Shown in pieces: positions 1 through 5,889 of a DNA stretch of 10,628 nucleotides. Each line of letters begins with the position of its first letter. Within the stretch, counting starts at the first letter, position 1. Made by a program: the position numbers and the translations under genes. The notes below the pieces were generated by a model, which saw only the letters and a list, made by a program, of their open reading frames with translations, was not told the origin of the DNA and did not search any database. Source of the DNA: Bacillota bacterium (GTDB lineage Bacteria; Bacillota; Dethiobacteria; Dethiobacterales; Dethiobacteraceae); contig QLUI01000035.1 of assembly GCA_018725345.1 (NCBI GenBank), positions 1 to 10,628 of the forward strand. Direction: 5' to 3'.

Positions 1-22
1 CCCGGGCTATCTAAGCCCCGGG
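1..22 (-). terminator. Probable terminator hairpin after hndD (cut by window edge)
   Basis: A GC-rich inverted repeat, CCCGGGCT / AAGCCCCGGG, gives an 8-bp stem with one bulged C and a short loop. It lies about 40 bp downstream of the hndD stop codon in the direction of transcription. The T-run expected of an intrinsic terminator would lie before base 1, outside the window, so the call rests on position and stem strength only. Confidence 0.5.
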
Positions 23-30
23 TAAGGGAT

Positions 31-58
31 GTTTGTTAAGATATCAATTTAAGCAAAC
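31..58. repeat. AT-rich inverted repeat downstream of hndD
   Basis: GTTTGTTAA (31-39) and TTAAGCAAAC (49-58) pair over 9 bp with one bulged base, starting 5 bp past the hndD stop codon. It may protect the 3' end of the mRNA or form part of the termination region together with the hairpin at 1-22. It is A+T-rich and could be fortuitous. Confidence 0.3.
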
Positions 59-62
59 GCTT

Positions 63-1787
63 TTAATAACGATTGCGCGGCGTGTAATGCGTATGGAGAA
101 GTTTGTGAGCTTTGGGACTATTAGGCTCTCCGAGATATTCTTTGTAGAGTTGTTTAACAGCGGTATTCTCATGAGATTTGCGGACGGCGCAGGCGGCATC
201 AATTTGGTAGATGCCAGATGCGCGCTTGGTGCGGTTATCAGAGCCGCCGTTAATAGGTTGACCTCCTCCGCCGATGCAGCCGCCGGGGCAACCCATTATT
301 TCTATAAAGTGGTAGTCGGCCTCGCCGCTCTTAACACGGTTCATAACTTCACGCGCATTTTTAAGACCGCTGATAACAGCAATTTTAACGTCAACATTGT
401 TAAGTTTGACAGTCGCTTCTTTGATACCGTTTAGACCACGGACAGCCTCATATTCAAAGGTAGGTATCTCTTCGCCGGTCGCCAATTCATAGACAGTGCG
501 CAAAGCAGCTTCCGCCACGCCACCGGTAGTTCCAAAAATAGTGGCCGCACCGGTCAACACGCCAAAGGGTACATCAAATTCCTCATCATCAAGCTTGGAG
601 ACATCTAGGGATGCTTCTTTAATCATGCGAACTAATTCGCGCGTAGTAAGAACGGCATCCACATCCCGGTAGCCGCTGGCATTCATTTCCTGTCGAGCCG
701 CCTCATACTTTTTGGCGGTGCAGGGCATTAACGAGACGGAATAAATATTAGCCGGGTCAATGCCATACTTCTCTGCATAAAATGTTTTAGCAAGTGCGCC
801 AAACATTTGCTGCGGCGACTTACAGGTAGAGAGGTTCTCCAAAAATTCCGGAAAGTTATGCTCAACAAATTTAATCCAACCCGGACTGCAAGAAGTAATT
901 AGCGGCAGAGGTCCGCCATTATTTAGTCTCCCCAAAAATTCTGTGCCTTCCTCCACAATCGTAAGATCTGCAGTAAACTCGGTGGTAAAAATCTTGTCAA
1001 AACCAAGACGACGCAATGCTGCCGCCATTTTGCCCGTCATCGGCAGGCCTGGTTCAAGGCCAAGAGCCTCGGCTATACTAACCTGTACTGCCGGAGCAGT
1101 TTGGACAATCACATGTTTCTTTGGATCAGAAATTGCCTGCCACACATCATCAACCGCAGAGCGTTCATAGATGGCGCCCACAGGACAGGCTGCAGCGCAC
1201 AGGCCGCATTGGACGCAGACACTATCCATCAGACCTGCTCCCGGTGGTGGTCCCACTTCGGCATCAAAACCCCGGCGATAGAAGGAGAGGGCGTCCACCG
1301 ACTGGATATCACTGCAAACGCGAACACAACGGCTACAGTAGATACATTTGTTAGGCTCACGAATAAGCGCCGGACTGGAATCATCTATGTCCAGTTCCCG
1401 TTTGTGACCTTCATAGGAGATCTCGCTCACACCCATGTCCAGTGCTAACTGCTGCAATTCACAGCTGAGGTTTCGTTTGCAGGAAGGACAGGTCAAAGGA
1501 TGATTGGCAAGAAGCAACTCAAGAATTACGCGGCGCGCTAGGCGCACCATAGGTGTATAAGTGCTGACCACCATTTTATCTGCTACCGGCATTTCACAGG
1601 CAGCAGCCAGGTTGCGTGCGCCGGTCACTTCCACCACACAAATGCGGCATGCGCCATCAGGGCGCAACATGGGATGGTGACAAAGAGTCGGTATTTTTAC
1701 GCCGGCCAATTTTGCTGCGTCCAAGATGGTGGCACCTTTGTCGACTTGGACATCGTGACCGTCAATTTTAACTGTAACAATTTCCAC
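63..1787 (-). CDS. hndD: [FeFe] hydrogenase catalytic subunit, HndD type (group A)
   Basis: This 574-aa protein is the H2-activating subunit of an NAD(P)-linked hydrogenase. An N-terminal [2Fe-2S] domain has Cys36, 47, 50 and 64. A His-Cys3 [4Fe-4S] site follows (His96, Cys100, 103, 109), then two ferredoxin clusters (Cys148/151/154/158 and Cys191/194/197/201). The H-cluster domain carries L1 TSCSPGW (298-304), L2 MPCTAKKYE (354-362) and L3 with Cys500 and Cys504. Length and register match clostridial CpI plus one residue. L1 has one cysteine instead of the usual TSCCPxW, and Cys322 in STCKSPQQ is extra; see findings. There is no C-terminal extension. The GTG start is chosen because an AAGGAG site lies about 12 nt upstream and the ferredoxin fold begins at once. 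It is the last gene of the operon, 27 nt after hndC. Confidence 0.96.
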   Translation of the reverse strand: MEIVTVKIDGHDVQVDKGATILDAAKLAGVKIPTLCHHPMLRPDGACRICVVEVTGARNLAAACEMPVADKMVVSTYTPMVRLARRVILELLLANHPLTCPSCKRNLSCELQQLALDMGVSEISYEGHKRELDIDDSSPALIREPNKCIYCSRCVRVCSDIQSVDALSFYRRGFDAEVGPPPGAGLMDSVCVQCGLCAAACPVGAIYERSAVDDVWQAISDPKKHVIVQTAPAVQVSIAEALGLEPGLPMTGKMAAALRRLGFDKIFTTEFTADLTIVEEGTEFLGRLNNGGPLPLITSCSPGWIKFVEHNFPEFLENLSTCKSPQQMFGALAKTFYAEKYGIDPANIYSVSLMPCTAKKYEAARQEMNASGYRDVDAVLTTRELVRMIKEASLDVSKLDDEEFDVPFGVLTGAATIFGTTGGVAEAALRTVYELATGEEIPTFEYEAVRGLNGIKEATVKLNNVDVKIAVISGLKNAREVMNRVKSGEADYHFIEIMGCPGGCIGGGGQPINGGSDNRTKRASGIYQIDAACAVRKSHENTAVKQLYKEYLGEPNSPKAHKLLHTHYTPRNRY

Positions 1788-1814
1788 TGTTTTTACACTC
1801 TCCTTGTAGTAGGA

Positions 1815-3608
1815 TTATTCTTTAAAAATGGCATTTTTTGGGCACCGCTCCAAGCAGATACCGCATTTGATGCACTTTACTATATCAAGCTGATGAGCTT
1901 GTTTACGCTCGCCGCTAATTGCTCCAACAGGGCAAATCTTTGCGCAGATGGTACAACCATTGCAAATACGGTCGTCGATCCGGTAATCGAAAAGAGCCTG
2001 ACATACACCGGCGGGGCATTTCTTGTCATGAATATGGGCTTCATATTCATGACGGAAATAGCGCAGTGTGCTTAAAATCGGATTGGGCGCAGTCTGCCCT
2101 AGGCCACAAAGAGCACTCGCCTTAATTATATATGCCAACTTTTCCACCTTAGCGATATCTTCGGGAACACCTTGCCCGGCGCAGATACGTTCCAAAATTT
2201 CCAGCAGGCGCATTGTCCCTTCTCGGCACGGGGTACACTTACCACATGATTCAGAACGTGTGAAAGACAAGAAATAGCGCGCTACGTCAACGATACAAGA
2301 TTCGTCGTCCAAGACTACCAAGCCGCCAGAACCCATCATCGCTCCGGCCTGAACTAAAGAGTCATAATCGATAGGCAGATCCAGTCTGTCTTCAGGGAGA
2401 CAACCGCCGGAGGGGCCGCCAATCTGAACAGCCTTAAACTTTTTCCCCTCAAATGTGCCGCCGCCAATATCGTAGATAATTTCCCGCATGGTGATACCCA
2501 TTGGAACTTCCACCAAGCCGGTATTTCGTAGTTTGCCAGTAAGGGCGAATACTTTCGTTCCTTTGCTGCGCTCTGTGCCGACGGCGGCAAATTTGTCGGC
2601 ACCGTGCAGAATGATTTGCGGCACATTTGCAAATGTTTCTACATTATTGATGACTGTGGGTTTACCGAAAAGGCCTTTGACGACTGGAAAAGGAGGCCGG
2701 GATCGAGGCATACCCCGCCTGCCTTCGATGGACGCAATTAACGCTGTCTCCTCGCCGCAAACGAAAGCACCGGCACCTTCTTTAATTTTTAAGGTAAAGC
2801 TGAAATTTGAACCGAGAATATTTTTTCCCAGTAGGCCCAGTTCCTCAGCGCGGCTGATGGCGGTCTGAGTGCGTTTAATCGCAAGCGGATACTCGGCACG
2901 AATATAGAGATACCCTTCATCTGCTCCGATGGCATAGGCTGCAATCATCATACCCTCTAGGACGTTGTGCGGGTCCCCTTCAAGCAGACTCCTATCCATA
3001 AAAGCACCGGGGTCCCCTTCGTCTGCATTACAGATAATATACTTTTTTATTGATGTCGCTTTGGCGCAAAGCTCCCATTTTGTTCCGGTAGAAAATCCGC
3101 CGCCACCCCGACCGCGCAAACCTGCTGCTTTGACTACATTAGTCACTTCTTCAGGCGTCATCTCAGAAAGCATCTTTTCAAGCGCCGCATAGCCGTCACA
3201 GGCCAAGTACTCATTGAAATTTTCCGGATCTATAAAACCGCAGTTACGCAAAGCAATCCGCTGCTGCTTGCGATAAAAGCCGATTTCTTGATATTTTGGT
3301 ACTTTGTCGAGAGAAAGCGGCTCGGTAAAGAAAAGACGGGATACCGGACGACCCTTCATTAAATGTTCATCGACAATTTCCTGCACATCTTTAACTTCTA
3401 CCCGGCAATAAAAGACGCTTTCAGGATGGAGGATGACAAGCGGTCCCATTTCACAGAGGCCATGGCAGCCGGTCTCAACGATTTTTATTTCCTCATCCAA
3501 TTTTTTCTTGCGCAATTCTTCCTGAAAAGCGATTATTATATCCTTACAGCCGGAAGAAACACAACCTGTTCCTCCGCAAATTAGTAAATGTCCACGATAA
3601 AAAACCAC
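1815..3608 (-). CDS. hndC: NAD(P)H-binding diaphorase subunit of [FeFe] hydrogenase (NuoF-like)
   Basis: This 597-aa flavoprotein exchanges electrons between NAD(P)H and the Fe-S chain leading to HndD. The N-terminus is a thioredoxin-like [2Fe-2S] domain with Cys11, 16, 48 and 52. The NuoF core has the nucleotide-binding GLRGRGGGGF (163-172) and the FMN-site NADEGDPGA (194-202). A [4Fe-4S] site follows (Cys455, 458, 461 and Cys501). A C-terminal pair of ferredoxin clusters ends the protein (Cys549/552/555/559 and Cys579/582/585/589), as in HydB/HndC of bifurcating hydrogenases and unlike plain complex I NuoF. The GTG start gives the normal family N-terminus; purine-rich AAGGGG and GAGAG stretches lie 5-13 nt upstream. 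It lies 46 nt after hndB and 27 nt before hndD. Confidence 0.96.
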   Translation of the reverse strand: MVFYRGHLLICGGTGCVSSGCKDIIIAFQEELRKKKLDEEIKIVETGCHGLCEMGPLVILHPESVFYCRVEVKDVQEIVDEHLMKGRPVSRLFFTEPLSLDKVPKYQEIGFYRKQQRIALRNCGFIDPENFNEYLACDGYAALEKMLSEMTPEEVTNVVKAAGLRGRGGGGFSTGTKWELCAKATSIKKYIICNADEGDPGAFMDRSLLEGDPHNVLEGMMIAAYAIGADEGYLYIRAEYPLAIKRTQTAISRAEELGLLGKNILGSNFSFTLKIKEGAGAFVCGEETALIASIEGRRGMPRSRPPFPVVKGLFGKPTVINNVETFANVPQIILHGADKFAAVGTERSKGTKVFALTGKLRNTGLVEVPMGITMREIIYDIGGGTFEGKKFKAVQIGGPSGGCLPEDRLDLPIDYDSLVQAGAMMGSGGLVVLDDESCIVDVARYFLSFTRSESCGKCTPCREGTMRLLEILERICAGQGVPEDIAKVEKLAYIIKASALCGLGQTAPNPILSTLRYFRHEYEAHIHDKKCPAGVCQALFDYRIDDRICNGCTICAKICPVGAISGERKQAHQLDIVKCIKCGICLERCPKNAIFKE

Positions 3609-3654
3609 GTTAACTCTCTTCCCCTTTCTTAAGCTGTTTTACTGCAGCGCAATT

Positions 3655-4029
3655 TTAGCTAGAAATTCTTCCAACCACCAGGCCTTCCACAACACGGCCG
3701 TTGACAAGATGCTCGCCCACAATCCTTGACACGTCGCGCGGCACAACCCGGCCGTAGGTAACGCGATCCTCATTGGGGCGCACCACATCAAGGAGTACCT
3801 CCCGTTCACACATCCCAATACAGCCGGTTTTTGTGACACTTACATTTTTAATGTTTCTGCGTTGCAACTCTTTTAAGAGTTCGGTAACAACTTCTCTGGC
3901 ACCGGCAGCGATGCCGCAGGTGCCCACGCTAACAATGACTTGAGTGTCCCACGTCTGACGGGCAGTCATTTCGTCCGGCGCTTTTTTGCGGAGTTCACGC
4001 AGCTCTTCCATAGTCAGCAATTTGTTCAT
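3655..4029 (-). CDS. hndB: Thioredoxin-like [2Fe-2S] subunit HndB
   Basis: A 124-aa small Fe-S subunit of the hydrogenase complex. A helical N-terminus (1-28, MEELRELRKKAP) is followed by a thioredoxin-like ferredoxin domain with GTCGIAAGA (36-44) and GCIGMC (69-74). Only three cysteines are visible (38, 70, 74). The position that is the second ligand in NuoE and HndC (C-x4-C) is Gly43. I recall GTCGIAAGA as usual for HndB, so this is probably a family trait, but it leaves the cluster or its fourth ligand uncertain. The ATG overlaps the stop of the preceding ATPase gene as ATGA, with GGAGGTGAG placed inside that gene, so the two are translationally coupled. It likely bridges HndA or HndC to the rest of the complex. 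Confidence 0.9.
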   Translation of the reverse strand: MNKLLTMEELRELRKKAPDEMTARQTWDTQVIVSVGTCGIAAGAREVVTELLKELQRRNIKNVSVTKTGCIGMCEREVLLDVVRPNEDRVTYGRVVPRDVSRIVGEHLVNGRVVEGLVVGRISS

Positions 4030-4583
4030 GAAGACTCACCTCCGTAGATTGTCTGCAATTGTTCGCGAATGTTTTTTTCCAACAAGCTCAGATGTTCCGG
4101 GCGATCAAATCGGAAGGGAATCCCTAAAAATTCTCCGAATTTTAAGCTGGAAATCTTCATTTTTCTATTTTTATAGATGTGCAGATATTCAAATGTCACT
4201 TCTGTTTCACCCATTAACGCACTAACAATTGCACCAGCAATATCTCCCATTGGTTGCCTGTCGGGATGACTATGTGAAAATGTTACTACTACCTCCGTAC
4301 CATAACCGGGGCTGGACTGGATTCGCAACTGACCTCCGCACAGTGTTGCCGCCATCTCCAAAAAAGCGAGACCCAGCCCAACCCGCCTTGTCTTACGAAC
4401 GGTGCAGAATGGAGAAGTAGCTTTGGCGCATTGCTCCGCAGTCATGCCACAGCCGTTGTCTGTCACAACAATAGACAATTCGTCTTCTTCCGGTGCATCT
4501 TTTACTACCAGTGTAATTTTCTTCGCCCCGGCTTCCACGCTGTTCTGAAGTAAATCAAGAATATGGAGCGAAAGTTCCTGCAA
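4026..4583 (-). CDS. Histidine-kinase-like ATPase, accessory to hydrogenase
   Basis: A 185-aa protein with a GHKL (gyrase/Hsp90/histidine kinase/MutL) ATP-binding fold and nothing else recognisable. The N-box is at Asp10-Asn14 (ILDLLQNSVEAGA). The G1 box is DNGCGM (42-47) and the G2 box is VGLGL (68-72). There is no phospho-acceptor histidine domain, no sensor and no membrane segment. Residues 103-185 form a C-terminal part of unknown function. The reading frame stays open back to an ATG at 4658 inside hndA, but a TTG at 4583 has AAGGGGG 8 nt upstream, starts 13 nt after the hndA stop and yields the natural N-terminus QELSLHILDLL. The gene sits between two structural hydrogenase genes, so a regulatory or anti-sigma-like role tied to the enzyme is likely but not shown. 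Confidence 0.85.
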   Translation of the reverse strand: MQELSLHILDLLQNSVEAGAKKITLVVKDAPEEDELSIVVTDNGCGMTAEQCAKATSPFCTVRKTRRVGLGLAFLEMAATLCGGQLRIQSSPGYGTEVVVTFSHSHPDRQPMGDIAGAIVSALMGETEVTFEYLHIYKNRKMKISSLKFGEFLGIPFRFDRPEHLSLLEKNIREQLQTIYGGESS

Positions 4584-4596
4584 TGCTGTAGCCCCC

Positions 4597-5100
4597 TTAT
4601 TCGTACAAAGAAAGAATGGCAGGCACTTTATCCGCCGTAAGGCGTCCGTGCGTATCACTGTTAATCATGATTACCGGAGCTAGGCCGCAAGCACCGATGC
4701 AAGCAACCGCTTCAAAAGTAAACCGCAAATCTTCAGTAGTTTCACCTACATTTACACCTATTTCTTCTTTAATCTTGCCTATGATCCGAGAAACACCCCG
4801 CACATGGCAAGCCGTCCCCTGGCAGGCACGAATGATATTCCGTCCACGAGGCTTTAGGTGGAACTGAGAGTAAAATGTCACCACGCCATATACTTTTGCT
4901 TTAGAAACATCCAGCGCTTCTGAGATACGCAAAAGTACAGCTTCAGGCAAATAGCCGTAAATGTTTTGCGCCTGTTGCAAGACGAAAATTAATATCTCAG
5001 GGCTTTTCTCGTTCTTTAGTAGTAGTGCTTCGAGCTTGTGATCCATGTCATCAGAGATGAACTCGGTACATTTTTCCTGCTTAACTTGTTCTAGTGCCAT
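4597..5100 (-). CDS. hndA: NuoE-like [2Fe-2S] subunit HndA
   Basis: A 167-aa thioredoxin-like ferredoxin subunit of the hydrogenase. The N-terminal helical domain carries the NuoE hallmark VYGVVTFYSQF (70-80). The [2Fe-2S] ligands are Cys93 and Cys98 (CQGTACHVRG) and Cys134 and Cys138 (CIGAC), the complete C-x4-C ... C-x3-C pattern. It passes electrons between the HndC flavin site and the HndD cluster chain. The ATG has a strong AAGGAGG site 6 nt upstream. It follows the PHP pseudogene by 39 nt and leads into the ATPase gene 13 nt later. Its length is typical of the family and all key residues are present. Confidence 0.95.
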   Translation of the reverse strand: MALEQVKQEKCTEFISDDMDHKLEALLLKNEKSPEILIFVLQQAQNIYGYLPEAVLLRISEALDVSKAKVYGVVTFYSQFHLKPRGRNIIRACQGTACHVRGVSRIIGKIKEEIGVNVGETTEDLRFTFEAVACIGACGLAPVIMINSDTHGRLTADKVPAILSLYE

Positions 5101-5139
5101 GTTGCTCCTCCTTAAAGATTAAAGTTTTTGACCTCCGCC

Positions 5140-5381
5140 TTAATTTCTAATACAAACCCTCCTGCCTCCCTTCCCCCTTAATGCCATACTGATTTCAGAG
5201 AGAGTTATATCCTCTGCTACAGACAAATCGAGAGATGCAAGCAGTTTCCGCTACTCAAACCTGACAACTTGATCCCTAAGTTCTTTGCTGTATTGATAAT
5301 CTCACGCGGACTCATATCAAGATCGGCACAGACAAAAAGCACGGTGTGGACATACAAGTCGGCTTTAATCCATTTTAGCAT
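5140..5381 (-). pseudogene. PHP-domain phosphoesterase remnant (internal deletion)
   Basis: Both ends of a PHP-family gene survive and the middle is gone. From the ATG at 5381 one frame reads MLKWIKADLYVHTVLFVCAD followed by LDMSPREIINTAKNLGIKL. This matches the usual PHP start (ADLHxHTxLSPCxDxDMSPxxI), but with Tyr for the first metal-binding His and Phe-Val for Ser-Pro. That frame stops at 5217. In another frame, about 5230-5140 reads VAEDITLSEISMALRGKGG then RRVCIRN and a stop, which resembles the family C-terminus. Intact relatives are roughly 200-250 codons (from memory), so most of the gene, including the ITDHN metal motif, is lost. Intact PHP genes occupy this same slot in related hydrogenase operons, as I recall. 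The start overlaps the DRTGG gene by 17 nt. Confidence 0.75.
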
Positions 5382-5724
5382 AAGCGCTGGGCTGCAGCCC
5401 GCAGATATACAATCTCCCTGCCAATTCATAGATTGGCAGGGTGGAGCCAAACAGGAAGATCTTCTCCTCATTTGCTTTGCGGATAGTTTCCTCTTGGCAG
5501 GGCATTCCGCCGCCGATAACTACACAAGACAACTGCAAGAGTGAGGCCAACGCCACAATGTTTTGATGCCCCTGGTGCGTGAGCCAAACATCGTTTTGCT
5601 TGGCATTAGCCATGACTAAACTGATTAAATCAGCAACATAAACGCCGCCTACAGTTTTTTCAGCGCCTTGGAAATCGGTTAGTCTGTTCAATCTCAATTC
5701 TTTTACTATTTGACTCAGAAACAA
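5365..5724 (-). CDS. DRTGG-domain protein
   Basis: A 119-aa single-domain protein of the DRTGG family, a small alpha/beta domain also found next to CBS domains and in phosphotransacetylase N-termini. The signature is VGGVYVADLISLVMANA (25-41), followed by DVWLTHQGHQNIVALA (45-60) and a Gly-rich turn GGGMPCQEET. Such stand-alone proteins recur in Bacillota hydrogenase operons, and a ligand-sensing role is an inference. The frame is open to a GTG at 5733, but GGAAGGTG overlaps that codon. The TTG at 5724 lies 8 nt after this site and gives the expected N-terminus FLSQIVKELRL. It is the first gene of the structural operon, directly behind the palindromic promoter at 5738-5770. Its 3' end overlaps the PHP remnant. 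Confidence 0.82.
   Translation of the reverse strand: MFLSQIVKELRLNRLTDFQGAEKTVGGVYVADLISLVMANAKQNDVWLTHQGHQNIVALASLLQLSCVVIGGGMPCQEETIRKANEEKIFLFGSTLPIYELAGRLYICGLQPSAYAKMD
5389..5400. repeat. 12-bp perfect palindrome in the DRTGG gene
   Basis: GGGCTGCAGCCC reads the same on both strands. It is a self-complementary site inside coding sequence, close to the PHP remnant, and may be incidental. Confidence 0.5.
5416..5441. repeat. 10-bp perfect inverted repeat in the DRTGG gene
   Basis: CCCTGCCAAT (5416-5425) and ATTGGCAGGG (5432-5441) pair perfectly around a 6-nt loop. The repeat codes for the LPIYELAGR stretch of the DRTGG protein, so codon constraint may explain part of it. The stem would be stable in the mRNA, and no T-run follows on either strand. 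Confidence 0.6.
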
Positions 5725-5737
5725 GTCAGTCACCTTC

Positions 5738-5770
5738 CCAGCATGCTATAAGCTCATTATAGCATGCTGG
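5738..5770. repeat. Perfect 14-bp inverted repeat, likely operator
   Basis: CCAGCATGCTATAA (5738-5751) and TTATAGCATGCTGG (5757-5770) are perfect inverted copies around a 5-bp centre, GCTCA. The element lies 14 bp upstream of the DRTGG start and contains the only good promoter-like sequence of the gap. No T-run follows in the direction of transcription, so it does not look like an intrinsic terminator. A dyad of this size over a -10 element is typical of a repressor operator, though the regulator is unknown. Confidence 0.75.
5756..5764 (-). promoter_or_regulatory. Extended -10 promoter of the DRTGG-hnd operon
   Basis: On the minus strand TGCTATAAT is a perfect extended -10 (TGnTATAAT). No good -35 is found at 16-18 bp upstream, where a T8 run and GGACAG lie; extended -10 promoters can work without one. 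Initiation would fall near 5748-5750, giving a leader of about 25 nt to the TTG start. It is embedded in the palindrome at 5738-5770. Confidence 0.5.
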
Positions 5771-5889
5771 CTGTCCAAAAAAAAGACAAATTTATCGGCG
5801 AAAACGGACACCAAAAGCCAGCCTCCCGCTATCAGCGGCATAACAGAGTTTAAGCTAAAGACTGTGTTGTGAAACAATAGCTTTCTCTA

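Noticed and set aside
33..2868. Plus-strand open frames of 60-133 codons opposite hndD and hndC
   Set aside because: They are antisense to genes with complete Fe-S and H-cluster motifs, have no family resemblance, and follow from the codon pattern of the real genes.
4584..4658. Longer start (ATG at 4658) for the GHKL ATPase
   Set aside because: It would place 25 codons inside hndA with no family similarity and no good ribosome binding site, whereas the TTG at 4583 has AAGGGGG at 8 nt.
1815..5100. NuoE/NuoF of respiratory complex I
   Set aside because: The C-terminal double ferredoxin domain of the NuoF-like protein, the HndB subunit and the adjacent H-cluster protein identify a soluble hydrogenase; no membrane subunits are present.
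5217..5471. An 84-codon minus-strand frame as an independent gene
   Set aside because: Its first 30 codons lie within the DRTGG gene in another frame, and the rest is the N-terminal scrap of a PHP protein ending at a frame-derived stop; it is better described as part of a pseudogene.
5738..5770. The 14-bp palindrome as an intrinsic terminator of hydG
   Set aside because: In the transcription direction it is followed by GGAAGGTGAC, not a T-run; the T8 run lies before the stem. The overlap with TGCTATAAT favours an operator or promoter.
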